This document shows positions 24,776 through 37,000 of a stretch of 64,000 nt of DNA, piece by piece. Made by a program: the position numbers and the translations under genes. Source of the stretch: Alentia gelatinosa (taxonomy: Eukaryota > Annelida > Polychaeta > Phyllodocida > Polynoidae). The notes under the pieces were generated by a model. The model was not told the DNA's origin and did not search any database. It was given only the letters and a program-made list of their open reading frames with translations. Location: positions 102,789,457 to 102,853,456 of the forward strand of contig OX465580.1 of NCBI GenBank assembly GCA_950022655.1, written 5' to 3'. The stretch's first letter is position 1. Each line of letters begins with the position of its first letter.

Positions 24776-24911
24776 CCGATTCAAGTTTAGGGTCAGCGTC
24801 CGTATCCCATCTCGTTTGAATCTGCTCCGTAATTCACTCGGCTTCGCCTCGTGAATTACTCCGCGATTCAAACTCAGTGGCATACGAACCCTGACCCTAA
24901 ACTTTCATCAG
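24776..24911. repeat. Long foldback hairpin 2
   Basis: Arms of about 55-60 bp are imperfectly complementary, including gtttagggtcag at the base and gtttgaatc mid-stem. The apex is GC-rich: cggcttcgcc. Weaker similarity extends outward to about 24760 and 24925. Confidence 0.85.
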
Positions 24912-24990
24912 TTTCCTACATAGAATCTACTTGTCTTTTATTAATTTAAGCCCAGAAGCTTTACAAGACTATCACTTAACATTTTAAGGA

Positions 24991-25084
24991 CGAATGATGC
25001 CTTGAGGCATCAACCAGCTGAGGCCGAATGATGCCTTGAGGCATCAACTGGCCCAGGCCGAATGATGCCTTAGGGCATCATTTC
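24991..25084 (+). repeat. 34-bp tandem repeat, each unit holding a palindrome
   Basis: Nearly three units with exact 34-bp period (palindromes start at 24996, 25030 and 25064). Each has gatgccttgaggcatc or a one-base variant, followed by a spacer like aaccagctgaggccgaat. Confidence 0.93.
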
Positions 25085-25162
25085 TCTTAAATCAATAAAA
25101 TGTAGCTATAACATCAAAATCAATATTAGTGGTAGTAAACTAGAATAAGTGAAATATTATAT

Positions 25163-25303
25163 GGAAACAGGGTTACTGTGGCTGTATGTGATAAATATGT
25201 GGTAAAATTGGTGATAAAACGAACCAGTGCCGAAGGCAGAGGTTCGTTTTATCGTCAATTTTACCAAGAATTTATCACATACAGACACAGTATCCCTGTT
25301 TTT
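25163..25303. repeat. Long foldback hairpin 3
   Basis: Two 63-bp arms (25163-25225 and 25241-25303) are about 85% complementary, with a 15-nt apex (agtgccgaaggcaga). The stem next to the apex, ataaaacgaacc, is exact. Confidence 0.92.
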
Positions 25304-25328
25304 GTATTATCATATACCTTAAAATATC

Positions 25329-26650
25329 CGAGGATTTCATGCCAACCATTCAACCAATCAAACAGCGACGGACTTGACTGACAGCATCCTTACTAACATA
25401 AATAATGGAGGATTTACACTAGCTGCTTTCATCGACATGTCGAAAGCGTTCAACACAGTCGATCATCAAATACTTACACATGAGCTTACAAAGATCGGTA
25501 TAGCTGGAAGTCTACTCAAGTGGTCTAAGAGCTACCTGTAAGCAAGGCAACAGCGAATATTAGTAAACAACAGTAAATCAAACCTCAAAAATCTATCTCA
25601 CGGTGTACCGCAAGGGGCGACACTCAGCCCGATCTTCTTTCTTGTTTACATAAACGATATAGTTAAAACCACAGTGTACTCAAAATGTGAACTTTATGCG
25701 GATAACTTAGTTATTCACATAGCAGGCAAAAATATATACCAACTCGAGGAACAACTCCAAACGGACCTGACAACAATTAACGAATGGTGTAAAACAACAG
25801 GTAACAATAAATGCATCCAAATCCAAAATAATGACATTTGGAACAAAGCAGAAGCTGGTATCAATGCCAAAACCTAAGCTGACAATGAACGATATAAATC
25901 TCGATTCTGTAAACAACTGCTCCTACTTTGGGGTGAAACTTGATGAAACCTTATCCTTTAAAAGTCACATTGAAAATATCATCAAAAGAATTTCAAATAT
26001 GGTATACCTCTTTGAGTCATATCTGTAATTATATATGGCGCAAACAAGCCATACAAATCTATAAGGCAAATGTCTTGCCATATGCGGAATACGGGTCCAT
26101 AATGTTTCATAGCACAAACAAAGGATTACAACAAAAACTGCAAAGAACCCAAAACAGAGGCCTAAGAACCTGCCTAAATACAAAACGAGAAGAAAGCTCC
26201 ACCCACTTGAATAAATCATGCAAACTAAACTAATTAAACGAACGTAGAGAAGCCCAACTATGATCATTAGCATTTATCAGAGCTAAATCAACTAATAATA
26301 CGCAAGCAGCAGAGAACATGACACACTTACATGACGCACCTGTATTGGCGATCGAAGGCAAAATAAATGATGTCTGTGCAGTACAAAGCAGGAGTCCTGT
26401 GAAACAGGCTCCCTGCCACGGTACGCAACATAGAGGATAAGGTAATATATAACAGATGGCAGAGAAATCAAATGAAGGTACTGAGAGATAACTACTGATT
26501 GGATCTATCAATTGTAGGAATCTGAAAACAAAACAGTGAATCCTTATTCTTACCTAATTTCAACTTCACATTTTTATGAATCTATGACTACCTGAATGTC
26601 ATGATATTGTAATGCTAACCAAAGGGTTGGCACTGCCGAAGATGTGACAA
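25329..26650 (+). pseudogene. Decayed LINE reverse transcriptase
   Basis: Segments in two + strand frames encode a Jockey/CR1-type reverse transcriptase. In order they are AAFIDMSKAFNTVDH, a stop near 25540, LSHGVPQGATLSPIFF, ELYADNLVIH, SYFGVKLDETLSFKSHI and, after a frameshift near 26020, IYKANVLPYAEYGS. The tail NRLPATVRNIEDK follows, ending at TGA 26496-26498. Two catalytic positions have changed: FDT to FNT and YADD to YADN. The 5' half (endonuclease) is absent. A 3' untranslated part probably runs to about 26650. No poly(A) tail is seen. Confidence 0.88.
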
Positions 26651-27068
26651 GGAACTCTGAACTATAATGAATGAACTGTTTTGTTTAGTTAATTAAGTAA
26701 GGTATATGGATAGTCGAATTATATAGATATATCATAACAAATGCCACCATGTAAGCCCATAAACTGGGCAAGGGTGATTCCTGGATGCGGCGGAGGCGGT
26801 GGAGGATAGGAGTGTCACTCTAGTATAAATAAAAATCCTAAAAAGAATTGAGTTAGCATGAAGATACACATCATCGTTAATAGATTTAATCAATAAAGAA
26901 CCTCTTAGGATCCAGAATACAGGAAAAAGAATTGAGACTATGCCATAATGTTTTAAATTTAGTTGTATTATTGAGGTGGTTGTTATGTGAGAGTCTATTG
27001 TACTTTAGAAGTACCAGGATGTAGATGGAAATATTGTTGGCTCCTAGTTAGTCAGGTCTGTGAATGGA
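26651..27068. other. Intergenic stretch
   Basis: No gene recognised. A GGC/GGT-rich 20-mer-scale patch lies near 26790. Confidence 0.5.
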
Positions 27069-28087
27069 CTAATGTGGCTATTCCACCAACGCAGCGCAGG
27101 GTCGGGCCGAGCCTGGCCGGGCGCCTTATTCGCCTATTGGCATTCGGCAGCAATAGCCGGCCCAAACTTCCCGTCGGCGGTGATAATCTGCTTGGTGGAA
27201 CAGCTCACGACAGCTCATAGGCCCCTCATGGCCGGCCCCTGCCGGCCGCCAGCCTCTCCCCGTGCTTCCCAAACTCCATCGCCGGGCAATATCGGCTGAC
27301 CTGTTGGTGTTCGCTGGCCACTGGCTGGAGCCAAAAACCTATTTTGAAGCGGTTCCACCAAATTGCTGTGAGAACCACAGAGAAGGCCAGTCGGGCGGCC
27401 AGGCATTATGAGCGCAACCTCCCCCGCAAAGCACTACTGGTGGAAAACTGATTCCTTTGATTTTAAGCCCCCCGGCGTGCCAAGAACTACACCAAGAGTG
27501 ACGCCGAGAGCTCGCCAAGAGCTGTTCCCCGCGTTCACGTTGACCGCTCGCCCGCATTTACTGCTACACACCGTCAAGATGGAGCGGGCATTCCCGTGGA
27601 CGGTATCCCTATAAGTGGAGACCGAAATTTCAGACAGTTGTGGCAGTTTGGGCAAAATATAAGCACCAGAGTCGAATATACACATTCATAACATCAAGCC
27701 TTATCTTTATCTACCTTCATTGTTTGATTTAACGTGTAATTCCGCTGTTATTTGACGTTTTCTGACCGTTCCCATACAAATCCCGACACGGCGCAACACC
27801 GCTCTGCTCGATATGCAGCTTTCGCAGGGTCAGAGCGTCGTAGTGTATTGCCGCATGCCGCGCTGCCTATCGGATCAATAGAGAACTCGGCTTGTGCATT
27901 TTAGAACTGTGCCTGCCGGGCGCCTTGTGTACCCTTGTTGGTCGCCTCAGGGTGGCTTTGGTGGAACAGCTCAGAGAATTTAGAGGATTTGGGGTGGCCG
28001 GGCCGGGCGGCCGGCCCCGCCGGCAAACGTCGGCTGTAGGGTAAAATCCACCTGCTTAGAGCTTCTTTGGTGGAATAGCCGCATTAG
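27069..28087. mobile_element. GC-rich non-autonomous element with CCACCAA TIRs
   Basis: The left end ATGTGGCTATTCCACCAA (27072-27089) and right end TTGGTGGAATAGCCGCAT (28067-28084) are inverted with one mismatch. Both are flanked by TA, as for TA-targeting DNA transposons. The interior is unusually GC-rich and contains further TTGGTGGAACAGCTCA motifs at 27192 and 27959 and an inverted GGTTCCACCAAA at 27351, which suggests nesting or internal duplication. No transposase frame is present. Superfamily unknown. Confidence 0.6.
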
Positions 28088-29294
28088 ATGAGATCGCCCC
28101 AGGCCTTCAATCTACACATAGTTCTCAAAACAGCTATGAGGGGCAGGTCGGGTTTGTTTATTTGATGGTCCACATGCCTAGAATATATCTACATTCTCAA
28201 TCAATTGTTAAATTGCGTTGGCTGTTATACGGTTGAATTTGACACTTTTGGCCTACTCTCAGAAGTCACATGCACTCGGCTTCTACGGAATGCACTTTGG
28301 GAATGCATTGCTACACATATGCGAGATTTAACACATATTTATCCTGGGAAACGCCTGATGATGAAAACCGGCTACTAAATTGTAACTGACACCGTAGCCC
28401 ATTTATTAGCAAATATTGATATCTTTGTATAACTGAGGAACTATATGTGTAACGGAAAGGTAATACTCTATAAGTATAGAAATCGTATGTTCCACCAGCA
28501 ATGTTCTCAAAAACGGAACTCGCAGACGAGTCGGTAATTCGTCGTCTGCAGTGAGCCTGCGGCGATCTCCAAGGTGGTCAACCCATAACTTTAGTTGAGG
28601 CTCCTTCTCAAATTGATGCCATCTATTAAATGCCCCAACCTATTGATAATTCTCAACACTTACCTTGAAAACATCTACATAACATCACCGTGATATTCCG
28701 AACTACTGGGCTATTATTATTAGTGCCCGTGTGACCAAAATAAAGTGACACCTCTATTACCAAAATGAAAAAAAAATGTCTAAAAATTTGAAACGGCCTG
28801 CCAGCCGAGTAAAGCCTTTCACAATGTGGGAGGAGCTAGGTCAATCTCCCCGGCAAGTCGTTGCCAGCTGCCGTTAGACAGAGCGATGTACCGACCCCGC
28901 CCCTTCCTCCCTGCCCCGCGCCCCGACCACATACCACCCACCCACCCACGTCTCGTCTTTCTTCTACATCTGTTTTACGACATATTTTTCTTGGACTTTT
29001 ATACTTGTGATCGTTTCTAGGAAGAGCATCGCGTGTATTCGCTGACCTCTTTCACACATATATTGGTCAGACGCTGAGTCACTGAAAAGCACTTGTTTAG
29101 ATTGAGCAAACGACATTTGTCTTCCTAGTGATGGAGGTTAAAATGTCAGGCATTTGAATAACTTCAAATTTACAGTATTACTATACACCAAGTAGCACAA
29201 ATATATAGGACTATTAATCGGACATCTGACTATAACACACCTGAAAAATAGTCTCATTGCCAGGTCGAATTACAATTTAAATTCGAAACCCCCA

Positions 29295-29385
29295 AATTGT
29301 AGGCGCGCGTCCGTTCCGCTGGTCATTGACTGCGGTAGGTCAGTCACCGCAAATGACCAGCGACCTGCGCCTATCCCTGCAATTA
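29295..29385. repeat. Imperfect inverted repeat
   Basis: attgtaggcgc and gctggtcatt on the left pair with aatgaccagc and gcgcct...caat on the right, around a centre ggtcagtc. The left arm has a few extra bases. Confidence 0.7.
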
Positions 29386-31773
29386 TTGATATGTGATCGT
29401 TAACCCGATAAAACCCCCCAAGAGGTTTGATATCCACACCCTCTACGGTAGACATCTGACCTTATTCAGGACAAGGGGGTGTTTACGCCAAACTGCTTTG
29501 TCCACTCTTCACTAACCTACCTCTTAAACTATTCGAAACTACCCCATTGGCTAGTTCCCGTTGATAATTAGACACAGCTAATATATGTAAGCATAAATTA
29601 TTTAGATCGTCATATAGCATGAGTTTCCTCTCTCCTTATTATTATTTCTTTCTTTTTTTTGGTTTAAAATAAAACTTCTCATGGAATTACGTGAATGGAT
29701 ATACAACATATTATTTCATAATGGGTTATTTTAACGCTATACCATATTCTGTGCCCCCCAAGTAATAAGTGTAATGATAAAGTACTGATATTTTTGGAGT
29801 TGACTTTTATCTGTAGTTGGAATAATGCATAGGCCCTCATGTATTTGTCGAATTGTCTGATGTAAGATCATAATTGTCTCCCTGGTCAACCAACAAAAAC
29901 AACCCCTTTTAATTGCACGGAGGTAAAAAAAAAGAAGCTTCCCAATTTAATCTGTTAAAGTAAACCCAAGAGAGAGACCATTTGTTAAAGATTTCCCTTT
30001 GATATGTTTATGACCCCCTCGAATTGAAGATGCTTTATCAGGCATTTCTAATTCAACTCTATTTTATTTCATTTTTTCTTGTGTTTTCTTCACCCATTTT
30101 ATGTGGGTTTTTTCGAAGTGGAGCTCTCCCATCCGCGTGTTGTGTCTGGCGATGGAAAGTCGTCTGCTCAAGTCCGGGAAGCGCGCGCACATAAAGCGGA
30201 CCACGTGACAGATTTATGGACGTGTTTTTGGTACGGCGAGCGAGTCGCGGTCACTGAGTACACCACCATTCGTGCCCTCTTTTCTGCCGCGTCCCTGTTT
30301 CCCATTCTTTTCCCTGGCAAAAATATGATTAATTTGTTGTGCGGGTTGCCTTCATTTTAACTGACACGTCTGTGTGTATTCGGCGCTATCTGGTTTGTTA
30401 TTCCACTGGCACTTTGTGGGTAACAACCGCCGTTGTTTGACATTCTTGAACTCGATTCATGTATATGAATTCCTCCCGACGGGAAATTTTGACGAGAAGA
30501 GGGTCGCATTGAAGGTCCATGAATGGCCAACATATGACCAACTGTTATTCATAAACAAACTAGGTTGAGGGTATTCGGTGCAACTTACTTTAATTATCAA
30601 GATTATGATGAATGAACAAATCTTTGTTCAAACGTTCAAAATTTCAATTGAGCCTGACATCATTAGTTGTCTGTTTTTTAAGACAAAACAAACAACTTGT
30701 CGTTAGTGATTAAGCGAGTTTAACGACTTTAGCCCTATGCCGGGACATTTCCACAGGACATACATCATCGACCACTTAAATTATTCATGTGTTTTCTTAG
30801 CATCCATAATTCTATGTGACATGATTTCCCATGTGTCCTATAAAACCATCAAAATATTTTTCGATGGGAATTAGCCTATTTCTGACGAATACTTATCTGG
30901 GACCTTCTGAATCTAGAATGGATGCAGCTAAAATGCACCCAGTGACCCCGGAATGTAGGTTGCATCCCCCAATCATCCCTGACACTTCAGATCTTGTGCA
31001 CATTTGGGACAGCATTGTCATGGAATTATCGAGTTTTAAATAAAGAACGCCCCCAGATTTCCTTATAATAAACATCGTTTCGATATCGCAGTGCACAGCT
31101 CTTTATTCTTTTTTAGCAATGTGACCTATTGCTATTTTGAATTATACCGAAACTCAAGCCCAAGATGTTTTTTAGTGTCCGATTGATATTTAACAAACGA
31201 TACATAATACATAATTCAAGTATACTGGAATATACATTTATGTGCTCATGTATTTGCCTTGGGTTCATCAGATGATTTTGGAGAAAGTAATTTCATTTTA
31301 TTTAATAATAATTCCACATGATGCAGTGTATCATTGGGTAAATCCATAGGTATCATTCAGTATAATTTACCGCAAAACACTGATTTACTGTGAAACAATT
31401 TCGACATTTTCACATCGGTTTCACTGGTAAGAGGTATCGACTGAGGGGGTCAGTGAACGCACTGGGTTCAGGGTAACTATGATAAATGATCAAGCGTCTG
31501 GTCGGGGTGTTAGGAAATGGGGATAGGGGTGGAGAGGAGGGGGTTCTGCTGGTTGGTGGTAGCAATTGAACCACCTGACGTCTAACACCCACCCGCCCCC
31601 GCTTACATGACAGGGTAAAAGGTGGTATATACCTACCGGGCATGCACAGTCATGTTGCCTCTCGTCACGGTTCACCTGTCGTGTGATCTATGACACGACG
31701 CCGATACTTTACACCAGAAGCTAATTAAGATAGGGGGTCGGGGTCACTCGGTACACGCGCCCCGACCCCATGA

Positions 31774-31860
31774 GGACGCTGGCCGGCGGCGCGCGCACCT
31801 CCCTGGTGGCTCTCTGGAGCTGGCTCTGCTGGTGGTCATCTGGTGGTCAGTGGTAGATGG
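31774..31860 (+). CDS. Possible first exon with signal peptide
   Basis: An ATG in a GC-rich patch opens MRTLAGGARTSLVALWSWLC, a basic residue followed by a hydrophobic stretch like a signal peptide, and ends at TAG within about 30 codons. Possible donors (ctg|gtggtc) are weak. There is no downstream exon and it could be chance. Confidence 0.15.
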
Positions 31861-31923
31861 GTAGAAGAACACTCTGCCAATCCTGGTCACCAAAGTCGTG
31901 GCAGTGGGAAATTATGCTGTTTA

Positions 31924-32196
31924 AGGGCTGGTTCCACCAACACGATGGATTTGCCATGGTATATCTTGGTGTATCTTGTTACATCTTACAATGTCGGGAT
32001 ATGTCGTATCTCCGTTGCATGTCGCAAAACGTAGCTGTGTGGTGTCAGGTGTATGTTTTGTTGCTCCACCACCGCGTCACCTCAAGATACATCGCGACAA
32101 ATAGGAACGCGATTATTCAAACCTAGCCCGATTTAGCAAGACACCCAAATCATGTCTAATCTTGCTAGATCTTGTGGGTTGGTGGAATCACCACTT
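31924..32196. mobile_element. Short MITE with CCACCAA TIRs
   Basis: The left end GGGCTGGTTCCACCAAC and right end GTTGGTGGAATCACCACTT are imperfect inverted repeats of the same type as those at 27069 and 62273. TA dinucleotides flank both ends (31922-31923 and 32197-32198). There is no coding capacity. Confidence 0.55.
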
Positions 32197-32199
32197 TAG

Positions 32200-33050
32200 G
32201 TGAGAATTAGAAGTGTGCTCAATGATGTATTTGATAGGGCCCTTGAAGAAGATATATGATGCTTTTGATGTAGTTATGATATTGTTGTTGCGCTTGTGGT
32301 GATTAGAAGATATATTAAGTGTTTTTGTGAGGGGGTAGATCGGCCTTTTTTCTGGCTGGTGAGGAAAAAAAGGATGGTAAAGGGCATTATCATGAGTAAA
32401 TATAATTCTTTTAGATATGCTGATGTTTTGAGAGAAATGTCTTGTGAATGAGCAGGTATAGGGGTAGAAAATATTATGCTGATATTCATGATGGGAGTGA
32501 AGTCTTGTGGAAGATGCTGTAGGAGCTAGACATCATGAAAATGGAGTTATCATAAAGTTGTACAACGATGATTAAGGCACCAGCTGAAAGGTGGTGACAG
32601 TAGTAGTCTACACAACATGGCTGATATTATTCTAGTAGTTGCAAGATGTGATCCTGGCAGTAGTAGTTGTGTTCATGATACTTTTATTATTGGTCACTGC
32701 TGTGGTTTGTTTCTAGTAGTGGTCGTCGGTGTGGTAAAGATTGGTGGTTATGGCCAAGTAGGTGGTGCTGAAGGTAGATCTATTAAAGCATAGCACTGTC
32801 GATGCTTAGAAAAAGGTTTTCTGATGCAGATTTTGAGACAGATGTTCTTGTTTGTTTGTGATGGGGATTGGGTTTAATAATGTTTATGGTGTAGTGTTCT
32901 GTGATAGTGTTGGTGTCTACAGAGAACATACTGATGGTTGTAGTGATGCCATGATGGGCTTCGATGATATTGTTAGGAAAGTGGTTTGTGATGGTGTCAG
33001 AATAACATTGAGGCCATCAGAGTGGTTTGTGATGGGCCTTGGGTGAAATC
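32200..33050 (+). repeat. Strand-skewed G/T-rich, C-poor segment
   Basis: About 850 bp is strongly depleted in C on this strand and dominated by GAT, GTG, TAG and GTT words such as gatgatattgttag and tagtagt. It looks like a degenerate satellite or trinucleotide-derived sequence. The 64-codon open frame at 32852-33046 probably results from the skew. Confidence 0.5.
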
Positions 33051-33568
33051 GATGGTAGAAGCGTGAGAAATCAGGCTATAGTCCCAGGGTATATGAACTA
33101 TCCAGACGACAGCTGTTGTTTACAAGTTAACCAGACACCCCCTTGTGCGAATTTTAATGATATTCATCAATTAGCCCTCTTCGTTATGCTTCTCTAATTA
33201 ATGAGGAGCCCGTTTAAAACTACTCCAATCTGCTCCAATTAGAAATAATTCACTGTTGTTTCATCAATGACAAAGTTTTACTACATTAAGCCTTCTCATA
33301 AATATTGCATTCAATACATGTGGGTTTTTTTCTTTAAAATACAGAGGATTATTTCCAAGAAATCAGTGAAATTCTATTCTTCGGTCGACGTGTCTTGTCT
33401 AATAGCAGCGTGGTGGGTAGTTTGTTGGAAAGGGTGTGTTTCAACACGTTATAATCGCATGAAGTAGCCCCAAGTCTCTTTAACCTAACCCTTCTCACGC
33501 ATCTCTCACCTTCACTACTTAACACCGAACCTGCTCAGCTACCCTCATCTCACATACCTTCTCAATTG
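33051..33568. other. Left flank of the LTR retrotransposon
   Basis: No gene. The last 100 bases are C/T-rich. Confidence 0.5.
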
Positions 33569-33573
33569 TCCTT

Positions 33574-33725
33574 TGTAGTATTCCTACTGTACACTAGGCG
33601 GCGCCACCGTTACCGCACTACGTGAGAGACGTTTATGAGCGATAATACACTTCTTCTATGAAAGCAATGCTACTGAATTCAGTCTTATGTCCATAGCCTA
33701 AATCACACCATTTAAAGATATTACA
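33574..33725 (+). repeat. 5' LTR (152 bp)
   Basis: It begins TGTAGTATTCC and ends AGATATTACA, and is identical to the 3' LTR. At 152 bp it is short for the superfamily. Confidence 0.97.
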
Positions 33726-33726
33726 T

Positions 33727-33739
33727 TGGCGACTGAGGC
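33727..33739 (+). promoter_or_regulatory. Primer binding site
   Basis: tggcgactgaggc starts one base after the 5' LTR, with the TGG expected to pair with a tRNA CCA end. Apart from one extra T it resembles a tRNA-Ser 3' end. The tRNA identity is inferred. Confidence 0.6.
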
Positions 33740-34004
33740 TGTTAATCAATGCAGGTATACTTTCCTGACTTCAAGGAACCCATTGGTGGTGAGTGGAACT
33801 GGCTGGACATAAAATTTGGCAGATTTTGATGACTTTGATGTGGGTGTGTATTGGCACTGTACTGAGTCACAGTGAATGTAACTATAGGGTGTGCACTTTT
33901 GAAGACACTAGGCCCACAGCATCATTCTGTACTACTGATGAACTTTTGTACTGTAAAAAAAAACCTGTTTTAAAAGCACTGCACTGTACTAAATTTTGAT
34001 CAAA

Positions 34005-37000
34005 ATGGCTACACCTTGTAATATTGGGCCTTATATCAAAGAAAGGGAGACTTTCAAGGCATATTGTGAAAGGTTGGAGGCATATTTTGATGGAGAGGAT
34101 TTAGTTACTGTAGACCTTGTCGGTGATGATGCAGTGAAAGTAGCACAGGAAGCGAAAAATGCAATTATCACTAGAAAAAGAAGAGGCATTTTTCTGTCAC
34201 AAATTGGAGCGGAATGTTATACAACGCTTGCTAACCTTATTTCTCCCAAAGTCCCACGTGAAACTAAATTAGAGGATTTAGTGAAGAAGTTAGAGGAACA
34301 TTTCAACCCAACACCTCTTGAAATAGCTGAGTCATTTTATTTTGGTACAAGGAACAGAAAGGAGGGTGAGTCAGTGAATGACTATATTTTGGCTCTCAAA
34401 GAATTGGCAATTCACTGTAATTTTGGTGATAATCTCAACCGTTCTTTACGAGACCGTTTTGTCTGCGGACTAAATATACAACCTATCCAAGATAAACTGT
34501 TGAACACAGAAGGCCTAGACTTTAAGAAAGCTTGTACTATTGCCCAGCAAATGGAGCAATCTCATAAAAAATCCAAGGATTTTAAGTCTAGCTTATCTGC
34601 TAGTGCTGCTAGTTCTGATGTAAATAAGGTTTACAAATCTAAGCAGTTTAGCAAGAGTACCAAGAAAGTAAAATGTTTTAGGTGTTTTGGCAATCATAGT
34701 CCAGATGACTGTAAGTTCAAAGATGCGACATGTTACAAATGCCAACATAAGGGACATTTGGCTAATTCATGCAAGTCCAAATCCTCTAAGAAAGGGAGTA
34801 AGGGAAAAGTTCATTCTATGGACAAGCAACCAGGTTCTAGTGATGATAGTGAGGATGACCTGGGCATTCACAACTTGTTTTCCACTAACTCTGATAAGTC
34901 TAAGAAAAAGTACACAGTTGATGTTGTAGTTAACAACCGAGTTATTCAAATGCAAGTGGATACCGCTGCAGATTACACAGTTATGGGTTGCGACAAATTT
35001 CGGAAATTCTTTCGCGGTAAGAAACTAAAAAAATCTGATGTTAAGCTACGTGTGTATTCTGGTGCTCACATACATGTCTGTGGGGAATTGCTATGTGATG
35101 TGGAATATAAGGGTCAAAAGAAGGAACTACCGATCCTAGTTGTGAACTGTGTGAATCGACCAATTCTGTTTGGCCGAAACTGGATCGAAGCAATCAAATT
35201 GGATTGGAATGACATTTTTGGAATCGAGAGTAAGGAAAAGACACTCAACGATATTCTCGGTGAACACGAGGATATTTTCCATGATAGCTACGAGGGCATT
35301 TCAGGATTCAAGGCGCATATCAAGGTCAAAGACAATGTCACACCTCATTTTGCCAAAGCAAGACCAGTGCCTTACTCCTTATATGATCAGGTCAATGCAG
35401 AACTTGATAAACTTGAAAAGAACAAGGTTATAACACCCATGAACCCTGAGGACACTGAATGGGCCTCGCCCATTGTTATTGTACCTAAAACCGATGGTAG
35501 TGTCAGAATATGTGGCGACTATAAGGTACATGTGAATGAATGTATTGAAGATGAAAAATATGCTTTACCTACTGTTCAAGATCTAATGTCTTCTCTTACA
35601 GGTGGTGAAATCTTTACTAAACTCGACTTGTCGCATGCATATGCTCAACTTGATCTAGATGATGAGAGTAGAAAATTGATGTCTATTAATACTCATCGGG
35701 GTGTCTATGGTTATACTAAGTTAGCATATGGTGCTAAGCCTGCTTCTAAGATTTTTCAATCCACCATGGACAGGATCTTACATGGTATTGATGGTGTTAT
35801 TTGTTTTCAGGATGATATATTGATCCGTGCAAAAGATGAAAAAGAGCATCTTGAACTTGTAGAGAAAGTTCTGAATAGACTAGCCAAGTACAATGTAAAA
35901 CTCAAAAGAGAAAAATGTGAGTTCTTGAAAGAAAGTGTTGATTACTTGGGTTATCGTATTGATGCTAATGGTGTACATCCATTACAGGACAAGGTCACAG
36001 CTATCAAAGAAGCTCCCGCTCCAACAAATATAAGTGAATTAAAATCGTTCTTGGGTATGGTACAGTATTATTCTAAGTTCATTCCACAGATGTCTACTAT
36101 TGTTGCACCATTGAACAGATTACTTCGTAATGAAGTCAAATGGAGCTGGGGTAAGTCTGAGCAAGAATCGTTTGATTTGTTGAAATCAAAATTGAGTAGC
36201 GATGCATTACTTGCACATTATGATGTGAAGAAACCGCTCAAATTGGCTTGCGATGCATCTAGTTATGGTGTTGGTGCAGTGATAAGTCATATTTATGAAG
36301 ATGGTACTGAGCGACCTATTGCATACGCATCTCGTACTCTAACTTCATCCGAACGTAATTATGCTCAAATAGAGAAGGAAGCCTTATCTATTATATTTGG
36401 TGTTAAGAAATTTCACCAATATCTGTATGGTAGAAAATTCACTCTGGAAACTGACCATAAGCCACTTTTGACAATTTTAGGTCCCAAAAATGCTATACCA
36501 ACTTTAGCAGCTGCCCGTATGCAGCGTTGGGCGATAGTTTTGTCTGCATATGATTATGATATCAAATATCGTAGATCATGTGACCATTCTAATGCAGATT
36601 GTTTGTCAAGGTTACCACATGAAAATTCGAAGGTGGGTAGAGAAAGTAAGATATACAGTATCAATTTTGTCGATACTCTTCCTGTAAAGGCTGATATTAT
36701 AGCGAAAGAAACCAAAACCGATTCAATACTGAAGATTGTTTATGATTATGCTGCAAATGGTTGGCCTGAAAATATCAATCGAGAAGAGTTGAAACCGTAC
36801 TTTATACGAAGATCCGAAATATCCATTGAAAACGGATGTCTATTGTGGGGAATTCGTGTAATAATTCCAACTAGTTTGTGTACAGGTATAATGGATGAAT
36901 TGCATACAGAGCATCCTGGTATTTGTGCTATGAAGCGTATAGCGAGGTCACATGTTTGGTGGACTGGTATTGATAAGGATCTAGAAAATGCTGTGTACCG

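Larger units (their letters stand above)
28088..31923. other. Intergenic stretch
   Basis: No gene I can support. It contains a hairpin at 29295-29385. Open frames at 30079-30360 (+) and 28826-29020 (+) lack recognisable motifs or splice context. Confidence 0.5.

Noticed and set aside
24991..25084. CRISPR-like regular repeats
   Set aside because: Units are contiguous tandem copies with near-identical spacers in animal DNA, so this is not a CRISPR array.
27060..27685. Several GC-rich ORFs of 63-83 codons
   Set aside because: They overlap on both strands inside the GC-rich TIR element and show no domain.
33793..33999. 68-codon ORF in the LTR element leader
   Set aside because: It needs a non-ATG start, has no motif and lies in the untranslated leader before gag.
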